From Eledone cirrhosa (taxonomy: Eukaryota > Mollusca > Cephalopoda > Octopoda > Eledonidae), in NCBI GenBank assembly GCA_964016885.1, contig OZ024744.1, positions 20,328,098-20,392,097 of the forward strand: a stretch of DNA of 64,000 nt, written 5' to 3'. The translations under genes were made by a program, and so were the position numbers. Below, in pieces: positions 39,000 through 51,455 of this stretch (the stretch's first letter is position 1; every line of letters starts with the position of its first letter). The notes below the pieces were generated by a model that was not told where the DNA came from, did no database searches, and saw nothing but the letters and a program-made list of their open reading frames with translations.

Positions 39000-41500
39000 C
39001 TGACTCATTTTAACAACAATTGAATCTTAAGATAAAACTCGTTTTAACAACAGTTGAATCTTAAGAACTGACTTGTTTTAACATCAGTTCAACCTTAAGA
39101 GCTGACTCGTTTAACAACAGTTGAATCTTCAAATAAACTCGTTTTAACAACAGTTGAAAATTAAGAACTGACTCGTTTTAACAACAGTTGAATCTTAAGA
39201 TAAAACTAGTTTTAACAACAGTTGAATCTTAAGAACTGACTCGTTTTAAAAACAGCTGAATCTTAAGATATAACTCGTTTTAACAACAGTTGGATCTTAA
39301 GAACTGACTCGTTTTAACAACAGTTGAATCTTCAAATAAAACTCGTTTTAACAACAGTTGAATCTTAAGAACTGACTCGTTTTAACAACAGTTGAATCTT
39401 AAGATAAAACTCGTTTTAACAACAGTTGAATCTTAAGAACTGACTCGTTTTAACAACAGATGAATCTTATGATAAAACTCGTTTTAACAACAGTTGAATC
39501 TTAAGAACTGACTTGTTTTATCAACAGTTCAACCGTACGAACTGACTCGTTTTAACAACAGTTGAATCTTCAAACAAAACTCGTTTTAACAGCAGTTGAA
39601 TCTTAAGAAATGACTCGTTTTAACAACAGTTGAATCTTAAGATAAAACTCGTTTTAACAACAGTTGAATCTTAAGAACTGACTTGTTTTATCAACAGTTC
39701 AACCGTAAGAACTGACTCGTTTTAACATCAGTTGAATGTTCAAATAAAACTCGTTTTAACAACAGTTGAATCTTAATAACTGACTCGTTTTAACAACAGT
39801 TGAATCTTAAGAACTGACTCGTTTTAACAACAGTTAAATCTTAATAACTGACTCGTTTTAACAACAGTTGAATGTTAAGATAAAACTCGTTTTAACAACA
39901 GTTGAATCTTAAGAACTGACTCGTTTTAACAACAGCTGAATCTTAAGATAAAACTCGTTTTAACAACAGTTGAATCTTAAGATCTGACTCGTTTTAACAA
40001 TAGTTGAATCTTCAAATAAAACTCGTTTTAACAACAGTTGAATATTAAGAACTGACTCGTTTTAACAACAGTTGAATCTTAAGATAACATTCGTTTTAAC
40101 AACAGTTGAATCTTAAGAACTGATTCTTTTTAACAACAGTTGAATCTTAAGATAAAACTCGTTTTAACAACAGTTGAATCTTAAGAACTGACTCGTTTTA
40201 ACAACAGCTGAATCTTAAGATAAAACTCGTTTTAACAACAGTTGAATCTTAAGAACTGACTCATTTTATCAACAGTTCAACCTTAAGAACTGATTCGTTT
40301 TAACAACAGTTGAATCTTAAGAACTGACTCGTTTTAACAACAGTTGAATCTTAAGGACTGACTCGTTTTAACAACAGTTGAATCTTATGAACTGACTCAT
40401 TTTAACAACAATTGAATCTTAAGATAACATTCGTTTTAACAACAGTTGAATCTTAAGAACTGACTCGTTTTATCAACAGTTCAACCTTAAGAAGTAACTC
40501 GTTTTAACAACAGTTGAATCATCAAATCAAACTCGTTCTAACAACAGTTGAATCTTAAGAACTGACTCGTTGTAACAACAGTTGAGTCTTAAGATAAAAC
40601 TCGTTTTAACAACAGTTGAATCTTAAGAACTGACTCATTTTAACAACAGTTGAATCTTAAGATAAAACTCGTTTTAACAACAGTTGAATCTTAAGAACTG
40701 ACTCGTTTTAACAACAGCTGAATCTTAAGATAAAACTCGTTTTAACAACAGTTGAATCTTAAGAACTGACTTGTTTTAACATCAGTTCAACCTTAAGAGC
40801 TGACTCGTTTAACAACAGTTGAATCTTCAAATAAAACTCGTTTTAACAACAGTTGAAAATTAAGAACTGACTCGTTTTAACAACAGTTGAATCTTAAGAT
40901 AAAACTAGTTTTAACAACAGTTGAATCTTAAGAACTGACTCGTTTTAAAAACAGCTGAATCTTAAGATATAACTCGTTTTAACAACAGTTGGATCTTAAG
41001 AACTGACTCGTTTTAACAACAGTTGAATCTTAAGATAAAACTCGTTTTAACAACAGTTGAATCTTAAGAACTGACTCGTTTTAACAACAGATGAATCTTA
41101 TGATAAAACTCGTTTTAACAACAGTTGAATCTTAAGAACTGACTTGTTTTATCAACAGTTCAACCGTACGAACTGACTCGTTTTAACAACAGTTGAATCT
41201 TCAAACAAAACTCGTTTTAACAGCAGTTGAATCTTAAGAAATGACTCGTTTTAACAACAGTTGAATCTTAAGATAAAACTCGTTTTAACAACAGTTGAAT
41301 CTTAAGAACTGACTTGTTTTATCAACAGTTCAACCGTAAGAACTGACTCGTTTTAACATCAGTTGAATGTTCAAATAAAACTCGTTTTAACAACAGTTGA
41401 ATCTTAATAACTGACTCGTTTTAACAACAGTTGAACCTTAAGAACTGACTCGTTTTAACAACAGTTAAATCTTAATAACTGACTCGTTTTAACAACAGTT
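39000..41500 (+). repeat. Block pair at offset ~1.7 kb
   Basis: The monomer CGTTTTAAAAACAGCTGAATC at 39242 recurs at 40941 (offset 1,699) and the CGTACG monomer at 39534 recurs at 41165 (offset 1,631), the step of 68 being one dimer present only in the first copy (a CTTCAAATAAAA dimer near 39330). Both copies carry the CTTCAAACAAAACTCG and AACAGCAG pair that becomes frequent from here to the right end. Confidence 0.78.
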
Positions 41501-43139
41501 GAATATTTAGATAAAACTTGTTTTAACAACAGTTGAATCTTAAGAACTGACTCGTTTTAACAACAGTTGAATGTTAAGATAAAACTCGTTTTAACAATAG
41601 TTGAATCTTAAGAACTGACTCGTTTTAACAACAGTTGAATCTTAAGATAAAACTCGTTTTAACAACAGTTGAATCTTAAGAACTGACTCGTTTTAACAAC
41701 AGTTGAATCTTAAGATAAAACTCGTTTTAACAACAGTTGAATCTTAAGAACTGACTCGTTTTAACAACAGATGAATCTTAAGATAAAACTCGTTTTAACA
41801 ACTGTTGAATCTTAAGAACTGACTCGTTTTATCAACAGTTCAACCTTAAGAACTGATTCGTTTTAACAACAGTTGAATCTTCAAATAAAACTCGTTTTAA
41901 CAACAGTTGAAACTTAAGAACTGACTCGTTTTAACAACAGTTGAATCTTAAGAACTGACTCGTTTTAACAACAGTTGAATGTTAAGATAAAACTCGTTTT
42001 AACAACAGTTGAATCTTAAGAACTGACTCGTTTTAACAACAGTTGAATCTTAAGATAAAACTCGTTTTAACAACAGTTGAATCTTAAGAACTGACTCGTT
42101 TTAACAACAGTTGAATCTTAAGATAAAACTCGTTTTAACAACAGTTGAATCTTAAGAACTGACTCGTTTTAACAACAGATGAATCTTAAGATAAAACTCG
42201 TTTTAACAACAGTTGAATCTTAAGAACTGACTTGTTTTATCAACAGTTCAACCGTACGAACTGACTCGTTTTAACAACAGTTGAATCTTCAAATAAAACT
42301 CGTTTTAACAACAGTTGAATCTTAAGAAATGACTCGTTTTAACAACAGTTGAATCTTAAGATAAAACTCGTTTTAACAACAGTTGAATCTTAAGAACTGA
42401 CTCGTTTTAACAACAGCTGAATCTTAAGATAAAACTCGTTTTAACAACAGTTGAATGTTTAAGAACTGACTTGTTTTATCAACAGTTCAACCGTAAGAAC
42501 TGACTCGTTTTAACAACAGTTGAATGTTCAAATAAAACTGGTTTTGACAACAGTTGAATCTTAAGAACTGACTCGTTTTAACAACAGTTGAATCTTAAGA
42601 ACTGACTCGTTTTAACAACAGTTGAATGTTAAGATAAAACTCGTTTTAACAACAGTTGAATCTTAAGAACTGACTCGTTTTAACAACAGCTGAATCTTAA
42701 GATAAAACTCGTTTTAACAACAGTTGAATCTTAAGAACTGACTCGTTTTAACAATAGTTGAATCTTAAAATAAAACTCGTTTTAACAACAGTTGAATATT
42801 AAGAACTGACTCGTTTTAACAACAGTTGAATCTTAAGATAACATTCGTTTTAACAACAGTTGAATCTTAAGAACTGATTCTTTTTAACAACAGTTGAATC
42901 TTAAGATAAAACTCGTTTTAACAACAGTTGAATCTTCAGAACTGACTCGTTTTAACAACAGCTGAATCTTAAGATAAAACTCGTTTTAACAACAGTTGAA
43001 TCTTAAGAACTGACTCATTTTATCAACAGTTCAACCTTAAGAACTGATTCGTTTTAACAACAGTTGAATCTTAAGAACTGACTCGTTTTAACAACAGTTG
43101 AATCTTAAGGACTGACTCGTTTTAACAACAGTTGAATCT

Positions 43140-44780
43140 TATGAACTGACTAATTTTAACAACAATTGAATCTTAAGATAACATTCGTTTTAACAACAGT
43201 TGAATCTTAAGAACTGACTCGTTTTATCAACAGTTCAACCTTAAGAAGTAACTCGTTTTAACAACAGTTGAATCATCAAATCAAACTCGTTCTAACAACA
43301 GTTGAATCTTAAGAACTGACTCGTTGTAACAACAGTTGAGTCTTAAGATAAAACTCGTTTTAACAACAGTTGAATCTTAAGAACTGACTCGTTTTAACAA
43401 CAGTTGAATCTTAAGAACTGACTTGTTTTAACATCAGTTCAACCTTAAGAGCTGACTCGTTTAACAACAGTTGAATCTTCAAATAAAACTCGTTTTAACA
43501 ACAGTTGAAAATTAAGAACTGACTCGTTTTAACAACAGATGAATCTTAAGATAAAACTAGTTTTAACAACAGTTGAATCTTAAGAACTGACTCGTTTTAA
43601 CAACAGTTGAATCTTAAGATAAAACTCCTTTTACCAACTGTTGAATCTTAAGAACTGACTCGTTTTGAAAACAGCTGAATCTTAAGATATAACTCGTTTT
43701 AACAACAGTTGGATCTTAAGAACTGACTTGTTTTATCAACAGTTCAACTGTACGAACTGACTCGTTTTAACAACAGTTGAATCTTCAAACAAAACTCGTT
43801 TTAACAGCAGTTGAATCTTAAGAACTGACTCGTTTTAACAACAGCTGAATCTTAAGATAAAACTCGTTTTAACAACAGTTGAATCTTAAGAACTGACTCA
43901 TTTTATCAACAGTTCAACCTTAAGAACTGATTCGTTTTAACAACAGTTGAATCTTAAGAACTGACTCGTTTTAACAACAGTTGAATCTTAAGGACTGACT
44001 CGTTTTAACAACAGTTGAATCTTATGAACTGACTAATTTTAACAACAATTGAATCTTAAGATAACATTCGTTTTAACAACAGTTGAATCTTAAGAACTGA
44101 CTCGTTTTATCAACAGTTCAACCTTAAGAAGTAACTCGTTTTAACAACAGTTGAATCATCAAATCAAACTCGTTCTAACAACAGTTGAATCTTAAGAACT
44201 GACTCGTTGTAACAACAGTTGAGTCTTAAGATAAAACTCGTTTTAACAACAGTTGAATCTTAAGAACTGACTCATTTTAACAACAGTTGAATCTTAAGAT
44301 AAAACTCGTTTTAACAACAGTTGAATCTTAAGAACTGACTCGTTTCAACAACAGTTGAATCTTAAGAACTGACTTGTTTTAACATCAGTTCAACCTTAAG
44401 AGCTGACTCGTTTAACAACAGTTGAATCTTCAAATAAAACTCGTTTTAACAACAGTTGAAAATTAAGAACTGACTCGTTTTAACAACAGATGAATCTTAA
44501 GATAAAACTAGTTTTAACAACAGTTGAATCTTAAGAACTGACTCGTTTTAACAACAGTTGAATCTTAAGATAAAACTCCTTTTACCAACTGTTGAATCTT
44601 AAGAACTGACTCGTTTTGAAAACAGCTGAATCTTAAGATATAACTCGTTTTAACAACAGTTGGATCTTAAGAACTGACTTGTTTTATCAACAGTTCAACT
44701 GTACGAACTGACTCGTTTTAACAACAGTTGAATCTTCAAACAAAACTCGTTTTAACAGCAGTTGAATCTTAAGAAATGAC
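43140..44780 (+). repeat. Short tandem block, unit 883-951 bp
   Basis: GACTAATTTTAAC at 43148 recurs at 44031 and the D monomer at 43273 recurs at 44156, both at offset 883; the unusual ACTCCTTTTACCAACTG at 43625 recurs at 44576, offset 951, after a gain of one dimer. The units are 26 and 28 monomers less one base. Further copies of ACTCCTTTTACC are at 50898, 57153 and 61505. Confidence 0.85.
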
Positions 44781-47339
44781 TCGTTTTAACAAAAGTTGTA
44801 TCTTAAGATAAAACTCGTTTTAACAATAGTTGAATCTTAAGAACTGACTTGTTTTATCAACAGTTCAACCGTAAGAACTGACTCGTTTTAACAACAGTTG
44901 AATGTTCAAATAAAACTCGTTTTTACAACAGTTGAATCTTAATAACTGACTCGTTTTAACAACAGTTGAATCTTAAGAACTGACTCGTTTTAACAACAGT
45001 TAAATCTTAATAACTGACTCGTTTTAACAACAGTTGAATATTTAGATAAAACTCGTTTTAACAACAGTTGAATCTTAAGAACTGACTCGTTTTAACAACA
45101 GTTGAATGTTAAGATAAAACTCGTTTTAACAATAGTTGAATCTTAAGAACTGACTCGTTTTAACAACAGTTGAATCTTAAGATAAAACTCGTTTTAACAA
45201 CAGTTGAATCTTAAGAACTGACTCGTTTTAACAACAGTTGAATCTTAAGATAAAACTCGTTTTAACAACAGATGAATCTTAAGAACTGACTCGTTTTAAC
45301 AACAGATGAATCTTAAGATAAAACTCGTTTTAACAACAGTTGAATCTTAAGAACTGACTCGTTTTATCAACAGTTCAGCCTTAAGAACTGATTCGTTTTA
45401 ACAACAGTTGAATCTTCAAATAAAACTCGTTTTAACAACAGTTGAATCTTAAGAACTGACTCGTTTTAACAACAGTTGAATCTTAAGAACTGACTCGTTT
45501 TAACAATAGTTGAATCTTATGAACTGACTCATTTTAACAACAGTTGAATCTTAATATAACATTCGTTTTAACAACAGTTGAATCTTAAGAACTGACTCGT
45601 TTTAACAACAGTTGAATCTTCAAATAAAACTCGATTTAACAACAGTTGAATCTTAAGAACTGACTCGTTTTAACAACTGTTGAATCTTAAGATAAAACTC
45701 GTCTTAACTACAGTTGAATCTTAAGAACTGACTCGTTTTATCAACAGTTCAACCTTAAGAACTAACTCGTTTTAACAACAGTTGAATCATCAAATCAAAC
45801 TCGTTCTAACAACAGTTGAATCTTAAGAACTGACTCGTTTTAACAACAGATGAATCTTATGATAAAACTCGTTTTAACAACAGTTGAATCTTAAGAACTG
45901 ACTTGTTTTATCAACAGTTCAACCGTACGAACTGACTCGTTTTAACAACAGTTGAATCTTCAAACAAAACTCGTTTTAACAGCAGTTGAATCTTAAGAAA
46001 TGACTCGTTTTAACAACAGTTGAATCTTAAGATAAAACTCGTTTTAACAACAGTTGAATCTTAAGAACTGACTTGTTTTATCAACAGTTCAACCGTAAGA
46101 ACTGACTCGTTTTAACAACAGTTGAATGTTCAAATAAAACACGTTTTAACAACAGTTGAATCTTAATAACTGACTCGTTTTAACAACAGTTGAATCTTAA
46201 GAACTGACTCGTTTTAACAACAGTTAAATCTTAATAACTGACTCGTTTTAACAACAGTTGAATCTTAAGAACTGACTCGTTTTAACAACAGTTGAATGTT
46301 AAGATAAAACTCGTTTTAACAATAGTTGAATCTTAAGAACTGACTCGTTTTAACAACAGTTGAATCTTAAGATAAAACTCGTTTTAACAACAGTTGAATC
46401 TTAAGAACTGACTCGTTTTAACAACAGTTGAATCTTAAGATAAAACTCGTTTTAACAACAGTTGAATCTTAAGAACTGTCTCGTTTTATCAACAGTTCAA
46501 CCGTAAGAACTGATTCGTTTTAACAACAGTTGAATCTTCAAATAAAACTCGTTTTAACAACAGTTGAATCTTAAGAACTGACTCGTTTTAACAACAGTTG
46601 AATCTTAAGAACTGACTCGTTTTAACAATAGTTGAATCTTATGAACTGACTCATTTGAACAACAGTTGAATCTTAATATAACATTCGTTTTAACAACAGT
46701 TGAATCTTAAGAACTGACTCGTTTTAACAACAGTTGAATCTTAAGTACTGACTCGTTTTAACAACTGTTGAATCTTAAGATAAAACTCGTCTTAACAACA
46801 GTTGAATCTTAAGAACTGACTCGTTTTATCAACAGTTCAACCTTAAGAACTAACTCGTTTTAACAACAGTTGAATCATCAAATCAAACTCGTTCTAACAA
46901 CAGTTGAATCTTAAGAACTGACTCGTTTTAACAACAGTTGAGTCTTAAGATAAAACTCGTTTTAAAAACAGTTGAATCTTAAGAACTGACTTGTTTTAAC
47001 ATCAGTTCAACCTTAAGAGCTGACTCGTTTAACAACAGTTGAAAATTAAGAACTGACTCGTTTTAACAATAGTTGAATCTTAAGATAAAACTAGTTTTAA
47101 CAACAGTTGAATCTTAAGAACTGACTCGTTTTAACAACAGTTGAATGTTAAGATAAAACTCGTTTTAACAACAGTTGAATCTTAAGAACTGACTCGTTTT
47201 AACAACAGTTGAATCTTAAGATAAAACTCGTTTTAACAACAGTTGAATCTTAAGAACTGACTCGTTTTAACAACAGATGAATCTTAAGATAAAACTCGTT
47301 TTAACAACTGTTGAATCTTAAGAACTGACTCATTTTATC

Positions 47340-48000
47340 AACAGTTCAACCTTAAGAACTGATTCGTTTTAACAACAGTTGAATCTTCAAATAAAACTCG
47401 TTTTAACAACAGTTGAAACTTAAGAACTGACTCGTTTTAACAACAGTTGAATCTTAAGAACTGACTCGTTTTAACAATAGTTGAATCTTATGAACTGACT
47501 CATTTTAACAACAGTTGAATCTTAATATAACATTCGTTTTAACAACAGTTGAATCTTAAGAACTGACTCGTTTTAACAACAGTTGAATGTTAAGAAAAAA
47601 CTCGTTTTAACAACAGTTGAATCTTAAGAACTGACTCGTTTTAACAACAGTTGAATGTTAAGAAAAAACTCGTTTTAACAACAGTTGAATCTTAAGAACT
47701 GACTCGTTTTATCAACAGTTCAACCTTAAGAACTGATTCGTTTTAACAACAGTTGAATCTTCAAATAAAACTCGTTTTAACAACAGTTGAAACTTAAGAA
47801 CTGACTCGTTTTAACAACAGTTGAATCTTAAGAACTGACTCGTTTTAACAATAGTTGAATCTTATGAACTGACTCATTTTAACAACAGTTGAATCTTAAT
47901 ATAACATTCGTTTTAACAACAGTTGAATCTTAAGAACTGACTCGTTTTAACAACAGTTGAATGTTAAGATAAAACTCGTTTTAACAACAGTTGAATCTTT
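47340..48000 (+). repeat. Local repeats of 374 bp and 68 bp
   Basis: The series TTCAACCTTAAGAACTGATTC, C monomer, GAAACTTAAG recurs 374 bp (11 monomers) apart, at 47344 and 47718. Between them the monomer GAATGTTAAGAAAAAACTCG, with six A after AAG, occurs twice 68 bp apart (near 47585 and 47653) and I saw it nowhere else. It is a private mutation followed by a one-dimer duplication, so this is a very local and recent change. Confidence 0.85.
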
Positions 48001-49213
48001 AGAACTGACTCGTTTTAACAACAGTTGAATCTTAAGATAAAACTCGTTTTAACAACAGTTGAATCTTAAGAACTGACTCGTTTTAACAACAGTTGAATCT
48101 TAAGATAAAACTCGTTTTAACAACAGTTGAATCTTAAGAACTGACTCGTTTTAACAACAGATGAATCTTAAGATAAAACTCGTTTTAACAACAGTTGAAT
48201 CTTAAGAACTGACTTGTTTTATCAACAGTTCAACCGTACGAACTGACTCGTTTTAACAACAGTTGAATCTTCAAATAAAACTCGTTTTAACAACAGTTGA
48301 ATCTTAAGAAATGACTCGTTTTAACAACAGTTGAATCTTAAGATAAAACTCGTTTTAACAACAGTTGAATCTTAAGAACTGACTCGTTTTAACAACAGCT
48401 GAATCTTAAGATAAAACTCGTTTTAACAACAGTTGAGTCTTAAGATAAAACTCGTTTTAAAAACAGTTGAATCTTAAGAACTGACTTGTTTTAACATCAG
48501 TTCAACCTTAAGAGCTGACTCGTTTAACAACAGTTGAAAATTAAGAACTGACTCGTTTTAACAATAGTTGAATCTTAAGATAAAACTAGTTTTAACAACA
48601 GTTGAATCTTAAGAACTGACTCGTTTTAACAACAGTTGAATGTTAAGATAAAACTCGTTTTAACAATAGTTGAATCTTAAGAACTGACTCGTTTTAACAA
48701 CAGTTGAATCTTAAGATAAAACTCGTTTTAACAACAGTTGAATCTTAAGAACTGACTCGTTTTAACAACAGATGAATCTTAAGATAAAACTCGTTTTAAC
48801 AACTGTTGAATCTTAAGAACTGACTCATTTTATCAACAGTTCAACCTTAAGAACTGATTCGTTTTAACAACAGTTGAATCTTCAAATAAAACTCGTTTTA
48901 ACAACAGTTGAAACTTAAGAACTGACTCGTTTTAACAACAGTTGAATCTTAAGAACTGACTCGTTTTAACAATAGTTGAATCTTATGAACTGACTCATTT
49001 TAACAACAGTTGAATCTTAATATAACATTCGTTTTAACAACAGTTGAATCTTAAGAACTGACTCGTTTTAACAACAGTTGAATGTTAAGATAAAACTCGT
49101 TTTAACAACAGTTGAATCTTAAGAACTGACTCGTTTTAACAACAGTTGAATCCTAAGATAAAACTCGTTTTAACAACAGTTGAATCTTAAGAACTGACTC
49201 GTTTTAACAACAG

Positions 49214-49247
49214 TTGAATCTTAAGATAAAACTCGTTTTAACAACAG
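49214..49247 (+). repeat. Type B monomer (reference copy)
   Basis: 34 bp, identical to type A except that positions 14-17 are TAAA instead of ACTG, so positions 13-18 read ATAAAA. The other 30 positions are the same. The change removes the CAGTT/AACTG inverted repeat and lowers GC from 11 to 9 of 34. B normally sits between two A monomers. Confidence 0.97.
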
Positions 49248-49281
49248 TTGAATCTTAAGAACTGACTCGTTTTAACAACAG
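49248..49281 (+). repeat. Type A monomer (reference copy)
   Basis: 34 bp with AACTGA at positions 13-18. With the preceding CAG this gives CAGTT, ten bases, then AACTG: a 5-bp inverted repeat around the CTTAAG palindrome, absent from type B. Stop codons fall at positions 2 (TGA), 9 (TAA), 16 (TGA) and 26 (TAA), covering all three forward frames, so the array cannot code for protein on this strand. Confidence 0.97.
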
Positions 49282-49417
49282 TTGAATCTTAAGATAAAAC
49301 TCGTTTTAACAACAGTTGAATCTTAAGAACTGACTCGTTTTAACAACAGATGAATCTTAAGATAAAACTCGTTTTAACAACAGTTGAATCTTAAGAACTG
49401 ACTTGTTTTATCAACAG

Positions 49418-49451
49418 TTCAACCGTACGAACTGACTCGTTTTAACAACAG
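49418..49451 (+). repeat. Type A variant with CCGTACG, right-domain marker
   Basis: An A-slot monomer starting TTCAACCGTACGAACTG. It carries the palindrome CGTACG and two extra CpGs compared with the consensus. It follows a monomer ending CTTGTTTTATCAACAG. The first copy in the window is near 29750 and it recurs to about 62930, so it marks the right domain only. A close relative reading CCGTAAG first appears near 26620. Confidence 0.92.
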
Positions 49452-49485
49452 TTGAATCTTCAAATAAAACTCGTTTTAACAACAG
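49452..49485 (+). repeat. Type C monomer (B-derived, CTTCAAAT variant)
   Basis: A recurrent B derivative with C at position 10 and A at position 12, turning CTTAAGAT into CTTCAAAT and so losing the CTTAAG palindrome. It occurs throughout the window, usually in a B slot of the alternation. A version ending ACTCGATTTAAC is a common sub-variant (for example near 180, 1020, 7410, 45630 and 58270). It is probably the parent of the more diverged landmark monomer described at 1256-1289. Confidence 0.95.
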
Positions 49486-51455
49486 TTGAATCTTAAGAAA
49501 TGACTCGTTTTAACAACAGTTGAATCTTAAGATAAAACTCGTTTTAACAACAGTTGAATCTTAAGAACTGACTCGTTTTAACAACAGCTGAATCTTAAGA
49601 TAAAACTCGTTTTAACAACAGTTGAATGTTTAAGAACTGACTTGTTTTATCAACAGTTCAACCGTAAGAACTGACTCGTTTTAACAACAGTTGAATGTTC
49701 AAATAAAACTGGTTTTAACAACAGTTGAATCTTAAGAACTGACTCGTTTTAACAACAGTTGAATCTTAAGAACTGACTCGTTTTAACAACAGTTGAATGT
49801 TAAGATAAAACTCGTTTTAACAACAGTTGAATCTTAAGAACTGACTCGTTTTAACAACAGCTGAATCTTAAGATAAAACTCGTTTTAACAACAGTTGAAT
49901 CTTAAGAACTGACTCGTTTTAACAATAGTTGAATCTTAAAATAAAACTCGTTTTAACAACAGTTGAATATTAAGAACTGACTCGTTTTAACAACAGTTGA
50001 ATCTTAAGATAACATTCGTTTTAACAACAGTTGAATCTTAAGAACTGATTCTTTTTAACAACAGTTGAATCTTAAGATAAAACTCGTTTTAACAACAGTT
50101 GAATCTTCAGAACTGACTCGTTTTAACAACAGCTGAATCTTAAGATAAAACTCGTTTTAACAACAGTTGAATCTTAAGAACTGACTCATTTTATCAACAG
50201 TTCAACCTTAAGAACTGATTCGTTTTAACAACAGTTGAATCTTAAGAACTGACTCGTTTTAACAACAGTTGAATCTTAAGGACTGACTCGTTTTAACAAC
50301 AGTTGAATCTTATGAACTGACTCATTTTAACAACAATAGAATCTTAAGATAACATTCGTTTTAACAATAGTTGAATCTTAAGAACTGACTCGTTTTATCA
50401 ACAGTTCAACCTTAAGAAGTAACTCGTTTTAACAACAGTTGAATCATCAAATCAAACTCGTTCTAACAACAGTTGAATCTTAAGAACTGACTCGTTGTAA
50501 CAACAGTTGAGTCTTAAGATAAAACTCATTTTAACAACAGTTGAATCTTAAGAACTGACTCATTTTAACAACAGTTGAATCTTAAGATAAAACTCGTTTT
50601 AACAACAGTTGAATCTTACGAACTGACTCGTTTTAACAACAGCTGAATCTTAAGATAAAACTCGTTTTAACAACAGTTGAATCTTAAGAACTGACTTGTT
50701 TTAACATCAGTTCAACCTTAAGAGCTGACTCGTTTAACAACAGTTGAATCTTCAAATAAAACTCGTTTTAACAACAGTTGAAAATTAAGAACTGACTCGT
50801 TTTAACAACAGATGAATCTTAAGATAAAACTAGTTTTAACAACAGTTGAATCTTAAGAACTGACTCGTTTTAACAACAGTTGAATCTTAAGATAAAACTC
50901 CTTTTACCAACTGTTGAATCTTAAGAACTGACTCGTTTTGAAAACAGCTGAATCTTAAGATATAACTCGTTTTAACAACAGTTGGATCTTAAGAACTGAC
51001 TTGTTTTATCAACAGTTCAACCGTACGAACTGACTCGTTTTAACAACAGTTGAATCTTCAAACAAAACTCGTTTTAACAGCAGTTGAATCTTAAGAAATG
51101 ACTCGTTTTAACAACAGTTGAATCTTAAGATAAAACTCGTTTTAACAACAGTTGAATCTTAAGAACTGACTTGTTTTATCAACAGTTCAACCGTAAGAAC
51201 TGACTCGTTTTAACAACAGTTGAATGTTCAAATAAAACTCGTTTTTACACCAGTTGAATCTTAATAACTGACTCGTTTTAACAACAGTTGAATCTTAAGA
51301 ACTGACTCGTTTTAACAACAGTTAAATCTTAATAACTGACTCGTTTTAACAACAGTTGAATATTTAGATAAAACTCGTTTTAACAACAGTTGAATCTTAA
51401 GAACTGACTCGTTTTAACAACAGTTGAATGTTAAGATAAAACTCGTTTTAACAAT

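Larger units (their letters stand above)
49180..49349 (+). repeat. Exemplar run of consensus monomers, order A-B-A-B-A
   Basis: Five successive monomers match the two consensus types exactly and show the alternating 68-bp dimer cleanly. A monomers are at 49180-49213, 49248-49281 and 49316-49349; B monomers are at 49214-49247 and 49282-49315. This is a convenient reference for the whole array. Upstream, the B monomer before this run has CCTAAG in place of CTTAAG; downstream, the next monomer begins with ATGAATC, a recurrent variant of TTGAATC. Confidence 0.98.
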
